Positions 53,864 to 62,673 are shown, numbered from the stretch's first letter. The stretch: DNA of 64,000 bases from G965202665 sp965243835 (GCA_965243835.1 OZ251578.1:124001-188000), one strand, 5' to 3'. Numbers and translations: made by a program. The notes: generated by a model from the letters alone, not told the origin.

Positions 53864-54834
53864 TGGACGCTCCGTTGCTGTCCGTTTCCGGCTTGGAGGT
53901 CGTCATCGACAACCGGGCCGACCCGCCCGTGATTCCCCTGCAGGGGGTGGACCTGGAGATTTTTCCGGGGGAGACGGTGGGGCTGGTGGGGGAAAGCGGG
54001 TCGGGCAAGAGCATGACCCTGCGCTCCGTGTTGCGCATCCTCCCCCCGGGCGGTTCCGTGACCGGGGGCGGGCTCAGCTGGCGGGGCCGTTCCATCCCGG
54101 ATATGGGAGCGGAGGAGCTGCAGGCTTTCCGGGGGGCGGAGGCGGCGATGATCTACCAGAATCCGGCGGCGGCCCTGGATCCGGTGCTCACCGTCCGCCG
54201 CCAGATCGCGGACGCTTACCGGGCCAACCGGCCCGGCGCGGACTCCGACCCCGACCGTTTTGCGGTTTCCGTGTTGCGGGAGCTGGAGTTCGGAAACCCG
54301 GGGGAGATTCTGAACCGCTATCCGCATCAGCTGAGCGGAGGCATGGCGCAACGGGTCAACATCGCCTTGGCCCTGGCTTGCGGGCCCGCCTTGTTAATGG
54401 CCGACGAGCCCACCACCGGATTGGATACCACCACCGGGTTGCGGGTGCTGGACCTGTTGGAGGAGCAGGTGCGGGTCAACAACGCCGCCTTGCTGTTCAT
54501 TTCCCACGACCTGCGGGCGGTGGCCCGGGTGGCGCGGCGCATCGGGGTTATGTACGCGGGCCGGATCGTGGAAGCCGGAACGCGGGAGGAGTTGCTGTCC
54601 GCCCCCGCCCATCCCTATACGCGGGCCCTGATCGAGTGCATGGAGTTGCGGAGCGACCAGCCGCCCCGTTCCATACCCGGGGCCGTGCCCACCATGACCG
54701 AACGGCATGTGCTGTGCGCCTTCCGGGAACGGTGCCGTTCCCGGAAGGAGGCCTGCGACGCGGAGGCGGCCCCGTTGCGTTTGCCGGGCGGGGGGCGGGC
54801 GGTTCTGTGTCATCTCGGAGACGGCGATGGGTGA
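53863..54834 (+). CDS. ABC transporter ATP-binding protein, DppD type
   Basis: 323 residues from GTG at 53863. Walker A GESGSGKS, signature LSGGMAQR, Walker B LLMADEP, switch His in FISHDL. C-terminal oligopeptide-type Cys-containing tail (CAFRERC ... C). Overlaps the next gene by eight bases. Confidence 0.92.
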   Translation: MDAPLLSVSGLEVVIDNRADPPVIPLQGVDLEIFPGETVGLVGESGSGKSMTLRSVLRILPPGGSVTGGGLSWRGRSIPDMGAEELQAFRGAEAAMIYQNPAAALDPVLTVRRQIADAYRANRPGADSDPDRFAVSVLRELEFGNPGEILNRYPHQLSGGMAQRVNIALALACGPALLMADEPTTGLDTTTGLRVLDLLEEQVRVNNAALLFISHDLRAVARVARRIGVMYAGRIVEAGTREELLSAPAHPYTRALIECMELRSDQPPRSIPGAVPTMTERHVLCAFRERCRSRKEACDAEAAPLRLPGGGRAVLCHLGDGDG

Positions 54835-55780
54835 GCCACCCGTCCTGGAAGTGCGGGGCTTGTCCAAAACCTACCGGGTGCGGCGCTCGGTGGGCCGGAC
54901 GGAGTGGGTGCGGGCGGTGGAGGACATCTCCTTTACGGTGGAACGGGCCCGGTCGGTGGGGATCGTGGGGGAAAGCGGTTCCGGGAAAACCACCATCGCC
55001 CGTTGCCTGCTGGGGTTGACCGAACCCACCGCGGGCGAGATCCGGCTCAACGGGCGCCCGCTGACCGGGCTGTCCGTCCGGCGCATGCGTCCCCACCGCC
55101 GCCATCTGCAGATGGTGTTCCAGATGCCGCAGTCGTCCTTTGATCCGACCGACTCCATCCGCCGCGCCGTGCGCCGGCCCCTGCGCCGCTTGCGGCCGGA
55201 CCTGTCCCGTTCGCAACAGGAGGAGCGGTTGCGGGAAGTGCTGGGGGCGGTCGGTTTGGCCGAGGAACTGCGGGACCGGCGGCCGGCCGCGCTGAGCGGA
55301 GGCCAGTTGCAACGGGCGGCCATCGCCCGGGCCCTGGCCCCCGACCCGGACCTGGTGGTCCTGGACGAACCGACTTCTTCTTTGGACCTGAGCGTGCGGG
55401 GCGGGATACTGTCCCTGTTGCAGGAATTGCAGGGGCGCCAGTCGGCGGCCTTCGTGTTCATCTCGCATGATTTGGAGGTGGTGCGGGCCTGCGCCGATGA
55501 ACTGATCGTTATGTACCTGGGGCAGATAGCGGAACGGGGTCCGGCGGAGGAAGTTTTTGCGCGCCCCCGCCACCCGTACACGCAGGCCCTGGTGGCCGCC
55601 AGCCGGTTCGCCCCCGACGGCCCGCAACTGGGCCCCAAAGGCGAGCGGGACCCGGCGGAGGGGTGCCGGCTGGCCCCCCGTTGTCCCCTGGCCGAGGGGG
55701 AGTGCGCGGCCGAGCAGACGTTGCTCCCCGGAGGCCCGGGCCGCCTGGTTCGGTGCTGGAAAGCGGGCGCTCCCGTTTGA
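54827..55780 (+). CDS. ABC transporter ATP-binding protein, DppF type
   Basis: 317 residues, ATG at 54827 inside the end of the previous gene. Walker A GESGSGKTT, signature LSGGQLQR, Walker B LVVLDEP, FISHDLEVV. The C-terminal tail CRLAPRCPLAEGEC fits the Opp/Dpp family. It completes a five-gene importer (50182-55780). Confidence 0.92.
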   Translation: MGEPPVLEVRGLSKTYRVRRSVGRTEWVRAVEDISFTVERARSVGIVGESGSGKTTIARCLLGLTEPTAGEIRLNGRPLTGLSVRRMRPHRRHLQMVFQMPQSSFDPTDSIRRAVRRPLRRLRPDLSRSQQEERLREVLGAVGLAEELRDRRPAALSGGQLQRAAIARALAPDPDLVVLDEPTSSLDLSVRGGILSLLQELQGRQSAAFVFISHDLEVVRACADELIVMYLGQIAERGPAEEVFARPRHPYTQALVAASRFAPDGPQLGPKGERDPAEGCRLAPRCPLAEGECAAEQTLLPGGPGRLVRCWKAGAPV

Positions 55781-55820
55781 GCCGGCGCCGGGCGGCGGCG
55801 CTCCGTTCCGGGAGCGGGTT

Positions 55821-55848
55821 TTGGATTAGGGCGGGGGCGGGCTAGGAT
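55821..55848 (+). promoter_or_regulatory. Promoter upstream of metX operon
   Basis: TTGGAT at 55821-55826 and TAGGAT at 55843-55848 with a 16-bp spacer. The predicted start of transcription falls on or next to an ATG at 55855. Confidence 0.45.
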
Positions 55849-55854
55849 GAGGGT

Positions 55855-55908
55855 ATGTTTTCCGCGTCTCTCCGTCGATGTCGAACGGCTCCCCCGGGAG
55901 GCGGGTAG
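55855..55908 (+). CDS. Possible leaderless leader peptide (17 aa) before metX
   Basis: ATG at 55855 lies seven bases past the -10 box, where transcription should start, and opens MFSASLRRCRTAPPGGG followed by TAG. It contains one Cys codon. Leaderless Cys-containing leader ORFs that attenuate sulfur genes are known in mycobacteria, but those have runs of Cys codons, so this one is only suggestive. It may be chance. Confidence 0.25.
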   Translation: MFSASLRRCRTAPPGGG

Positions 55909-55947
55909 GCGGCAATAACCGGAGGGGGACGGAGCGCGGGAAGGCAA

Positions 55948-57102
55948 ATGGGCGAGAGCATCGGGTCCGTACAGACCCAATTTTTCACATTCGGGAGCGA
56001 ACGGGAACCGTTCCTTTTTGCGGGCGGGGGATCCCTGTCCGAAGTCACCTTGGCTTATGAAGTTTACGGGGAGCTGAACGCCGCCCGCGACAACGCCATC
56101 CTGCTCTTCCACGCCCTTACCGGCAGTCACCACGCCGCCGGTTGCAACCCGGCGGTCCCCGGCGCCGAGGAGCGCTGGACCGGAGAGTTGCACACCGGCT
56201 GGTGGGATGACTTCATCGGCCCCGGCCGTTCCCTCAACACCGACAAGTTCGCGGTGATCTGCGTCAACTGGGTGGGCCACTGCTACGGTTCCACCGGTCC
56301 CGCCTCCCGCAACCCGGCCACCGGCCGCCCCTACGGGGCCGCTTTCCCGCAGGTGACGGTGGGCGACATCGTCCGCTCCCAGTTCCGGCTGTTGGATCAG
56401 CTGGGCGTGGAACGGTTGCACGCGGTGGTGGGGGCCAGCGTGGGGGGGATGATGTGCCTGGACGCCGCCGTCCGTTTCCCGGAGCGGGTGCGTTTCATAA
56501 CCCCCATCGCGGCCGGGTTGCGGGCCACCGACCTGCAGATCATCCACAACTTCGAACAGATCAACGCCATCCGCAACGACCCGCATTGGAACGGGGGCGA
56601 CTTCTACGACGGCCCCCCTCCCAACGCCGGGTTGGCCCTGGCCCGTATGATCGGCCACAAGACTTTCGTGTCGCTGGAGCAGATGCAAGCCCGGGCCCGG
56701 GCCGAGGTGGACATGGACGAAGAGCGGGTGCGCTTGCCCCTGGAAAGTTACATGTGGCATCAGGGGCGGAAGTTCGTGCGCCGCTTCGACGCCAACGCCT
56801 ATCTGCGGGCCATGCTGGCCTGGCAGGATTTCGACCTGTACGCCGAGGCGGAGCGACGGGGGACGACCCTGCCGGAAATGCTGTCCGGCGGGGCCCACCA
56901 GTACCTGGTGTTTTCCATCGACTCCGATGTGTGCTTCTACCACGAGGAGCAACGGGAAATGGTGGAGGCCTTGAAAGCGGCGGCCGTTCCCCTCAACTGG
57001 ATCACCGTCCACTCCGAAAACGGGCACGATGCGTTCCTATTGGAGCCGCACCTGTTCGAACCGCATCTGCGTTACCACTTCGAGTCGGAGGATCTGTGCT
57101 GA
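55948..57102 (+). CDS. metX: Homoserine O-acetyltransferase
   Basis: 384 residues, ATG behind GGGAAGGC. Alpha/beta-hydrolase acyltransferase: ALTGSHHAAG oxyanion region, nucleophile Ser in VGASVGGMM (usually GGSxGG; here the first Gly is Ala), Asp in SIDSDVCF and His in SENGHDAFLLE. It acetylates homoserine for methionine synthesis. Its stop overlaps the metY start (TGATG). Confidence 0.9.
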   Translation: MGESIGSVQTQFFTFGSEREPFLFAGGGSLSEVTLAYEVYGELNAARDNAILLFHALTGSHHAAGCNPAVPGAEERWTGELHTGWWDDFIGPGRSLNTDKFAVICVNWVGHCYGSTGPASRNPATGRPYGAAFPQVTVGDIVRSQFRLLDQLGVERLHAVVGASVGGMMCLDAAVRFPERVRFITPIAAGLRATDLQIIHNFEQINAIRNDPHWNGGDFYDGPPPNAGLALARMIGHKTFVSLEQMQARARAEVDMDEERVRLPLESYMWHQGRKFVRRFDANAYLRAMLAWQDFDLYAEAERRGTTLPEMLSGGAHQYLVFSIDSDVCFYHEEQREMVEALKAAAVPLNWITVHSENGHDAFLLEPHLFEPHLRYHFESEDLC

Positions 57103-58382
57103 TGGCGGACCGCGAATTCGGGTTCGACACCCGCTCCATCCACGCCGGACAGCGCCCCGACCCGGAGTCGGGGGCGCGGGCCATGCCCATCTACCAGACC
57201 ACCTCCTACGTGTTCGAAGACCCGCAACAGGCGGCCGACCTGTTCGCCTTGCAGAGTTTCGGCAACATTTACACCCGGATCGGCAACCCCACCACCGCCG
57301 CCCTGGAGGTGCGGCTGGCTTCCCTGGAAGGCGGCTTGGGCGGGTTGGCGGCCGCTTCCGGGATGGCGGCCCAGTTGACGGCCATCCTCACCGTGTGCCG
57401 GGCGGGCGACAACCTGATCGCCGGCCGGGCCCTGTACGGGGGGACTTTCACCCAGTTGGACGTGACCCTGCGCCGGATGGGAATAACCGCCAAGTTCACG
57501 GACGTCAACGACCTCGAGGCCATCCACCGGGCCGTCGACGACCGCACCCGTCTCGTCTACGGGGAGACGATCGGCAATCCGGGCGGCGACATTTTGGATA
57601 TCGGGGCCGTGTCCGGGGCGGCCCACGCCCACGGGCTCCCCCTGTTCGTGGACAACACGTTCGCCACCCCCGCCCTGTGCCGCCCCATCGAACACGGGGC
57701 GGACGTGGTGCTTCATTCCGCCACCAAATTCATCGGCGGACACGGGGCGGCCATCGCCGGGGCGCTGGTGGAAAACGGGCGGTTCCCCTGGGACAACGGG
57801 CGGTTCCCGGCCATAACCGAACCCTCCGACGCTTACCACGGCCTTACTTTTTGGGAAAACTTCCGGGAGTACGGGTATCTGATGAAAGCCCGGATGGAAA
57901 CCATGCGGGACGTAGGGGCGGTCATTTCCCCCTTCAACTCCTTTCTGTTGCTTCTGGGGCTGGAAACCCTTTCCCTGCGGATGGAGCGGCACGTGGCCAA
58001 CGCCCGGGCAGTGGCCGAGTTTCTGGAAAACGACCGGCGGGTGTCCTGGGTTTCCTACCCCGGCCTTCCCTCCCACCCCCATTGCGACTTGGCCGCCCGT
58101 TATCTGCCGGACGGTCCGGGGGCGGTGTTCACCTTCGGGGCGGCGGGCGGCTACCAGGCGGGGGTGTCGTTCATCAAACGGGCCGAGTTGGCCAGCCACT
58201 TGGCCAACGTGGGGGACGCCAAAACCCTGATCATTCACCCGGCCAGCACCACCCATCAGCAGGTGCCGCCCGGGGAACGGGAAGCGGCGGGGGTGGGCGA
58301 CGACATGATCCGCATTTCGGTAGGCTTGGAGGACATCGACGACATCCTGTGGGATTTGGACCAGGCGCTGGGAGGAACATGA
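57102..58382 (+). CDS. metY: O-acetylhomoserine aminocarboxypropyltransferase/sulfhydrylase
   Basis: 426 residues. Cys/Met-metabolism PLP family: TRSIHAGQ start, YTRIGNPT, PLP lysine in HSATKFIGGHG, and HPASTTHQQ near the end. It makes homocysteine from O-acetylhomoserine and sulfide. Translationally coupled on both sides (TGATG with metX, ATGA with the CoA-binding gene). Confidence 0.92.
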   Translation: MADREFGFDTRSIHAGQRPDPESGARAMPIYQTTSYVFEDPQQAADLFALQSFGNIYTRIGNPTTAALEVRLASLEGGLGGLAAASGMAAQLTAILTVCRAGDNLIAGRALYGGTFTQLDVTLRRMGITAKFTDVNDLEAIHRAVDDRTRLVYGETIGNPGGDILDIGAVSGAAHAHGLPLFVDNTFATPALCRPIEHGADVVLHSATKFIGGHGAAIAGALVENGRFPWDNGRFPAITEPSDAYHGLTFWENFREYGYLMKARMETMRDVGAVISPFNSFLLLLGLETLSLRMERHVANARAVAEFLENDRRVSWVSYPGLPSHPHCDLAARYLPDGPGAVFTFGAAGGYQAGVSFIKRAELASHLANVGDAKTLIIHPASTTHQQVPPGEREAAGVGDDMIRISVGLEDIDDILWDLDQALGGT

Positions 58383-58891
58383 CCGAAGCCGAAACCCCGT
58401 TGCGGGAGGAGCGGGAACAGCCCGTAGAGGCGGACGCCAAAACCCGCTTGCGCATCATCCGGGAGGCCCGCTCGGCGGCCCTGGTGGGCGTGTCCGGCAA
58501 CGAACTGCGTTCCTCCAACTTCGTGGCCTCCTACCTGGTGCGCACCCATCTGCGGGTGTATCCGGTGAACCCGATGTACGAGGAGGTGCTGGGGCTGAAA
58601 TGCTATCCGTCCCTGGCCGACCTGCCGGAGGTTCCTGATATCGTGGACGTCTTCCGCCGACACTCGGAGTTGGCGGGGGTGGTGGAGGAGGCGATCGCGG
58701 CAGGGGCGAAGACGGTTTGGTTTCAGCTGGGTTTGCGGGACGACGCCGCGGCCCGCACGGCCCGGGAGGCCGGTTTGGAAGTGGTGCAAAACCGCTGTTT
58801 GAAAATCGAGCACGCCCGTTTTGCGGGCCGCCTCAACCTGGCCGGGTTCGACACCGGCGTGATCTCCGGCCGCCGCCGCCGGGAAATATAG
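58379..58891 (+). CDS. CoA-binding domain protein
   Basis: 170 residues, ATG at 58379 behind GGAGGAAC and overlapping the metY stop (ATGA). Rossmann-type CoA_binding domain: ALVGVSGNELRSSNFVASYL, VYPVNPMYEEVLGLKCYPSL, VWFQLGLRDDAA and QNRCLKIEH. It resembles the stand-alone CoA-binding proteins often found with metY; its role in sulfur metabolism is inferred from context. Confidence 0.85.
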   Translation: MTEAETPLREEREQPVEADAKTRLRIIREARSAALVGVSGNELRSSNFVASYLVRTHLRVYPVNPMYEEVLGLKCYPSLADLPEVPDIVDVFRRHSELAGVVEEAIAAGAKTVWFQLGLRDDAAARTAREAGLEVVQNRCLKIEHARFAGRLNLAGFDTGVISGRRRREI

Positions 58892-58991
58892 ACGGCTTCC
58901 CCGGTGTTCGGCGGGCGTCTGCTAGGAGGGGCGGTTTTGCCCGCCGCCGTTAATAATCGGAAATAAACCTGCGGGGCGGGGGCAAATGTGG

Positions 58992-58997
58992 TATCCT
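58992..58997 (+). promoter_or_regulatory. Extended -10 of third SLH gene
   Basis: TATCCT preceded by TGTGG. Start of transcription is expected near 59004, where an in-frame ATG lies, so the transcript may be leaderless. Confidence 0.4.
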
Positions 58998-59003
58998 GCG
59001 CTT

Positions 59004-61001
59004 ATGGCTGGTAGAAAAGGAGGCACTTTGCTAGCTGGCAACGGCGGCTCGGGTCGGCGCGTTTTGCCCCGCCCGATTTTCATAGGGGCGGTTATAGGGG
59101 TTTTGGCCGCGGTCGCACTGTTGCCGGCCTTGCCGTCGGTGCGGGGGCAGGAGGGGACTCCCACCACCGGCATCATTCTGGAAGCCACTCCGGCCAGCTT
59201 GTCCGAAGGGGCCTCCAGCGTCACTTTCAACATTACCGTCCGTTACGCCAGCGGGACCGGCATTCAAAACCTGCCTATTAATTACACCATCGCCTTTCCG
59301 AGCGGGATCACCCCCAATCCCAATACCCTCACCGGGTCGGTAACCATCCCCGCCGGAGGCTCCAGTGCTTCCGTCTCCCATACCGCCCTGTCCTTGTCCG
59401 GAATGGACAACAACGTGATTGACGCTTCCCCCCGTAACATCACCATCAGCGGCGCGGCGCAGGTGTCGCCCAACCCCCCCACGGTTCACTCCGAAACCAT
59501 TCCCATCACCGACAATGACAACACGGTTTCCCTGGCCCTCAGCGCAGGCGGCTCCGCCCTGTCGCAAGTGGACGAGCGCTCCGTTACCGAGGTGACGGTC
59601 ACCGCTTCCCTGCCCGCGGGAACCACCGCTCCTTCCACGGCGTCGACCCTGACCATCGCCGTGGGCGGCGCCATGGGCGACACCGCCGTCTCGGGAACCG
59701 ATTTCACCGCCTCCCCTTCCTCGTTCACTTTGACGATTCCCGCAAACTCATTAAGCGGAACCGCCACTTTTAATTTGACCGCCGCCGGCGCCATCCCCGA
59801 CGGAGGTTCCAAAACCCTGACCGTGTCCGGCTCCGCCTCCGGGTTTATTTTCACCAACGCCATGTTGACCATCGCCGACGCCCCGCTCGCCCCCGTCGGT
59901 CCGAGGGAGACGGCCGAGCCGATCGGGCCCGCTCCGCCCGGCCCGTCCCTTCCGCCGCCCCCCCGCCCGCCGGATCCGTTTTCGTCGACCGTCCCCACCT
60001 TGGCGGAGCTCCTGCCCGGTTGGTCGGCCTGCCTGGGCGCGGCGTCGGTGGCCACCCGGTTCACCGACGTGGCGGATTGGGACGCCGACCCGGCCATCCG
60101 TTGCGTCACCTATTACCGGATAACCAAGGGCCGCACCCCCACCCGGTTCTCCCCCGTCGAGTTGCTTCCCCGCTGGCAGATGGCGCTGTTCCTGTACCGG
60201 GCGGCCGTCCCGGCCGGGGCGGGCCTGCCGCCGGAGCCGGCCGAACAGGGATTCACCGACATCGGCGGCTTGTCGGAAGAGGCGCGCAACGCGGCCAACG
60301 CTTTAGCCGGCGCCGGAATTATGCCCGGAACGGCGGAGGGGAGGTTCGATCCGCAGGGTTTGGTTTCCCGCCGTTCCATGGCCCTCATCCTGTATGAGTT
60401 TCTGCAGGCCGCCACCCTGCAACAGGGGGTTTCGGCGACGGGCGCTTCCGGACCTACCGGTTTCAACGACTTGGACGAGCTGTCGCCGGCCGAACGGCAG
60501 GCGGTGGGGCGGTTGTTCGCCTTGGGGATCGTCCGGGGGGCGGCCCCCGGGTCTTTCGCTCCCGAGGACACCGTCACCCGGGTGCAGATGGTGCGGTTCA
60601 TCGCCCGGGCGTTGGCTTACACCATCACCCGCCCGGCCGGGGTGACCATTCAAGCCGATCGGTCCACCGCCTCCGGCCACGCGGTGGACCTGGTGGCGTC
60701 GGTGCGGGACGAGGACTTTCGACCGGTGACATCGGTCCCGGTGGACTTGTTCAAGTCGAGCGCTTCCGGGGAGGTGTTCACCGACGACGGCCGTTGCCGG
60801 TCCACGGTGGAGCTGGTGCCCGTGGCGGGCTCGCATGCGTGCCGGGTGGACGACGACGACCCGGTTACGGGACCCACCGGCGATGTGCGGTTGCGGGTGG
60901 AGGGGGCGGCCTCCGGCCAACGGGTGTGGGCCTGGACCGGAGCGGTGGGCGACGTGATGAGCGACCGGTTCCGCTTCGGCCATTTGATGTTCGTCCTGTA
61001 G
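59004..61001 (+). CDS. Secreted protein with two Calx-beta-like and three SLH domains
   Basis: 665 residues from ATG at 59004 (possible leaderless start); a TTG at 59028 behind AAAAGGAGG is an alternative and ATG at 58986 precedes the -10 region. Export segment FIGAVIGVLAAVALLPAL. Two domains of about 120 residues with VTVTASL/IPANSLSGTATF and a terminal ITDNDN or IADAP follow. A Pro-rich linker (PPPPRPPDPF) leads to three SLH repeats (FTDVADWDADPAIRCVTYYR, RWQMALFLYRA, FNDLDELSPAE). The last 110 residues look like an immunoglobulin-like beta domain. Calx-beta content links it to the giant proteins, but it lacks their cassette partners and poly-G promoter. Confidence 0.85.
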   Translation: MAGRKGGTLLAGNGGSGRRVLPRPIFIGAVIGVLAAVALLPALPSVRGQEGTPTTGIILEATPASLSEGASSVTFNITVRYASGTGIQNLPINYTIAFPSGITPNPNTLTGSVTIPAGGSSASVSHTALSLSGMDNNVIDASPRNITISGAAQVSPNPPTVHSETIPITDNDNTVSLALSAGGSALSQVDERSVTEVTVTASLPAGTTAPSTASTLTIAVGGAMGDTAVSGTDFTASPSSFTLTIPANSLSGTATFNLTAAGAIPDGGSKTLTVSGSASGFIFTNAMLTIADAPLAPVGPRETAEPIGPAPPGPSLPPPPRPPDPFSSTVPTLAELLPGWSACLGAASVATRFTDVADWDADPAIRCVTYYRITKGRTPTRFSPVELLPRWQMALFLYRAAVPAGAGLPPEPAEQGFTDIGGLSEEARNAANALAGAGIMPGTAEGRFDPQGLVSRRSMALILYEFLQAATLQQGVSATGASGPTGFNDLDELSPAERQAVGRLFALGIVRGAAPGSFAPEDTVTRVQMVRFIARALAYTITRPAGVTIQADRSTASGHAVDLVASVRDEDFRPVTSVPVDLFKSSASGEVFTDDGRCRSTVELVPVAGSHACRVDDDDPVTGPTGDVRLRVEGAASGQRVWAWTGAVGDVMSDRFRFGHLMFVL

Positions 61002-61021
61002 TCCGCATCGCCCCCGGCTTG

Positions 61022-61040
61022 CCCGCCGTCCGGCGGCGGG
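61022..61040 (+). terminator. GC hairpin after third SLH gene
   Basis: CCCGCCG and CGGCGGG enclose five bases, 20 bp after the stop. No U-run, and it abuts the next promoter. Confidence 0.35.
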
Positions 61041-61045
61041 ACGGC

Positions 61046-61051
61046 TAGGCT
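61046..61051 (+). promoter_or_regulatory. -10 box of the selenoprotein gene
   Basis: TAGGCT in GGCTAGGCTGG, ending seven bases before the ATG at 61059, so the message is probably leaderless. Confidence 0.4.
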
Positions 61052-61058
61052 GGAGGCG

Positions 61059-61970
61059 ATGGAAACCGACCGCGAACCGATTGACTACATCGCCCTGACC
61101 CGGGAAACCTACGACCTGCTGGGCTATGAGCCGTACCGCTGGGCCCGCAATCCGGAGCCGCCCCCGTTGGTCCCCCTGCGCAAGCCGCTGTCGGAGTGCC
61201 GGCTGGGCCTGATAGCCTCCGGGGGGGTGTACCAGCGCGGGCAGGTGGCCTTCCACCACCGCGACGACCTCACCCACCGGGAAGTGCCCGCCGACACCGG
61301 GACGGACCAGTTGCGGGTCACCCATTTCGCCTTCGACCAGACTAACGCCCGCTCCGACCCGAACGTTATTTTCCCGATCGATGTGTTGCGCGCCCTGGTG
61401 GCGGAGGGGACGATCGGCTCGTTGACCTCCCATGCCTTGACGTTTATGGGCGGCATTTACTCCCAGCGCCGGTTGCGGGAGCAGTTGATCCCCAAACTGA
61501 CGGAACGTACCCTGGAGTTGGAGGCGGATGCGGTGTTGCTGGTTCCGGTGTGACCGGTGTGCCATCAGTCAGTTGGGCTGATCAGTCGGGAAATCGAAGC
61601 GCGGGGCATCCCCACCCTGTCCATGACCAGTGCCTGGTCCATCACCGCCTCCGCCTACCCGCCCCGGGCCGCTTTCACCGATTTCCCGCTGGGCCATACC
61701 TGCGGCCCTCCCCGCCGCCCCGACCGCCAACGAGACATCATGCGCCAAGCCTTGGCCGCGTTCACGGCCATTAACCGTCCGGGGACGATCGTGGACCTGG
61801 GCCAGACGTGGGACGAGGAGTGGAAGGCGGAAGCCCGCCGCCCCGTCGACCACCGCTCCCCCCGCTACGACGCCCCCCAATACCAAACCGAGGACGACCG
61901 CCGGGCGGCGACGGCCGCCCATGGCCGGGAAGCGGCCTGCGGCGCATGTTCCGTCCCGGCCGCGGTATAA
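61059..61970 (+). CDS. GrdB/PrdB-like selenoprotein with in-frame UGA (Sec165)
   Basis: ATG at 61059; the frame meets TGA at 61551-61553 and then stays open and family-like to TAA at 61968, 303 residues with the TGA read as selenocysteine. Across the TGA the protein reads LLVPV-U-PVCHQSVGLI, the U-x-x-C redox motif of the D-proline reductase PrdB / glycine-betaine reductase selenoprotein B family (GRDB). The N-terminal part has VYQRGQVAFHHRDDLT and FDQTNARSDPNVIFP; the end has a CGAC pair. A hairpin follows the TGA. The gene is nine bases upstream of a glutaredoxin, a plausible electron partner. Real D-proline reductase function is doubtful without PrdA, so I call it an oxidoreductase of unknown substrate. 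No selABCD genes are in the window. Confidence 0.83.
61551..61586 (+). promoter_or_regulatory. Selenocysteine codon and candidate bacterial SECIS hairpin
   Basis: UGA at 61551. ATCAG (61564-61568) pairs with CTGAT (61578-61582) around a nine-base loop whose 3' end is GGG (61575-61577). An alternative fold pairs GTCAG with CTGAT around TTGGG. In E. coli fdhF the apical GG is 21-22 bases after the U of UGA; here it is 24-25. Fold and spacing suit SelB recognition. Confidence 0.65.
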
Positions 61971-61979
61971 GAGGCGGCC

Positions 61980-62237
61980 ATGGCGGAAATCAAGATGTAC
62001 ACCGCCGACTGGTGCGGCTGGTGCCTTCGCGCCAAACGGTTGCTGGCCGGTCACGGCTACCCCGCCATTACCGAAGTGAACATCGACGAATGGGATCCCG
62101 ACCGGGAGAAACTGAAGTCCCTGACCGGCCAGGAGACCATCCCCCAGATTTTCATAGGCGACCGCTACGTAGGCGGCTACCCGGAACTGGTGGAACTAAT
62201 CAAACAAGACCGCCTCCACCCCCTGGCCCGCTCCTAA
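61980..62237 (+). CDS. Glutaredoxin-like protein
   Basis: 85 residues, ATG at 61980 behind AGAGGCGG. Thioredoxin-fold with active-site CGWC (TADWCGWCLRAKRLL), cis-Pro in ETIPQIFIG and the GGYPELVEL helix. Directly follows the selenoprotein, so it likely exchanges electrons with it or with low-molecular-weight thiols. Lacks a signal peptide, hence cytoplasmic. Confidence 0.9.
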   Translation: MAEIKMYTADWCGWCLRAKRLLAGHGYPAITEVNIDEWDPDREKLKSLTGQETIPQIFIGDRYVGGYPELVELIKQDRLHPLARS

Positions 62238-62336
62238 CCCCGCCCCCTGGCAATTCGCAGGCCGCCGCCTGCCCGTCAACCGTAGCCGACCCAGGCTTCT
62301 CGTCCCCCGCCCGCTTCTCACGGGGCGTCCGCAACA

Positions 62337-62450
62337 CCCCCCTGGTTTTTCAAAGAAAAACCCCTTAAGCTGTGGGCGGGAGGGCGGGGGGCGGGCGGGT
62401 CCCCCGTGCGAAAAATTTTTTCCTGAGAACGCGAAAAAATTCTTAAGCCG
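62337..62450 (+). repeat. Direct repeat copy A with hairpins and G-rich run
   Basis: 114 bp: CCCCCTGG, a perfect hairpin (GGTTTTTC-AAA-GAAAAACC), TTAAGCTGTGGG, a G-quadruplex-like run (six G-blocks separated by single bases, 62374-62399), AAAAATTTTTT and GAGAACGCGAAAAAATTC, ending AAGCCG. Copy B follows 224 bp later. Confidence 0.85.
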
Positions 62451-62673
62451 AAAAAGCCGATTTCTGGCATTAGGGGGGAGCAGGAGTTTGGGGGCGGCGG
62501 GTTGCGTTTGGTTGTGGGGTGCGCTCTTCCATAATCGGGGAAGCGGTTAAGGCGTTGCGAAGGTGAGGCGTTTGCCTGGGCGGCCGCGGCTGCGGGGGTC
62601 CCATTCCCTGTCCGTTCCTGATGCCGCTCCGGTATTTTCCCTGTCCCGCGTTCTACCAGCTCCCCCGTAACGG

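Noticed and set aside
55909..55947. SAM or other sulfur riboswitch before metX
   Set aside because: The short GGCAATAACCGG stretch does not come with the conserved stems of SAM-I, SAM-II or SAM-IV elements that I could recognise.
54871..57027. 718-aa minus-strand frame over dppF and metX
   Set aside because: Spans two well-supported plus-strand genes; composition typical of a shadow.
61557..61970. Separate 137-aa gene starting after the TGA
   Set aside because: No ribosome site or promoter; it is in the same frame as the upstream gene and supplies the C-terminal part of the same family with the U-x-x-C motif across the TGA.
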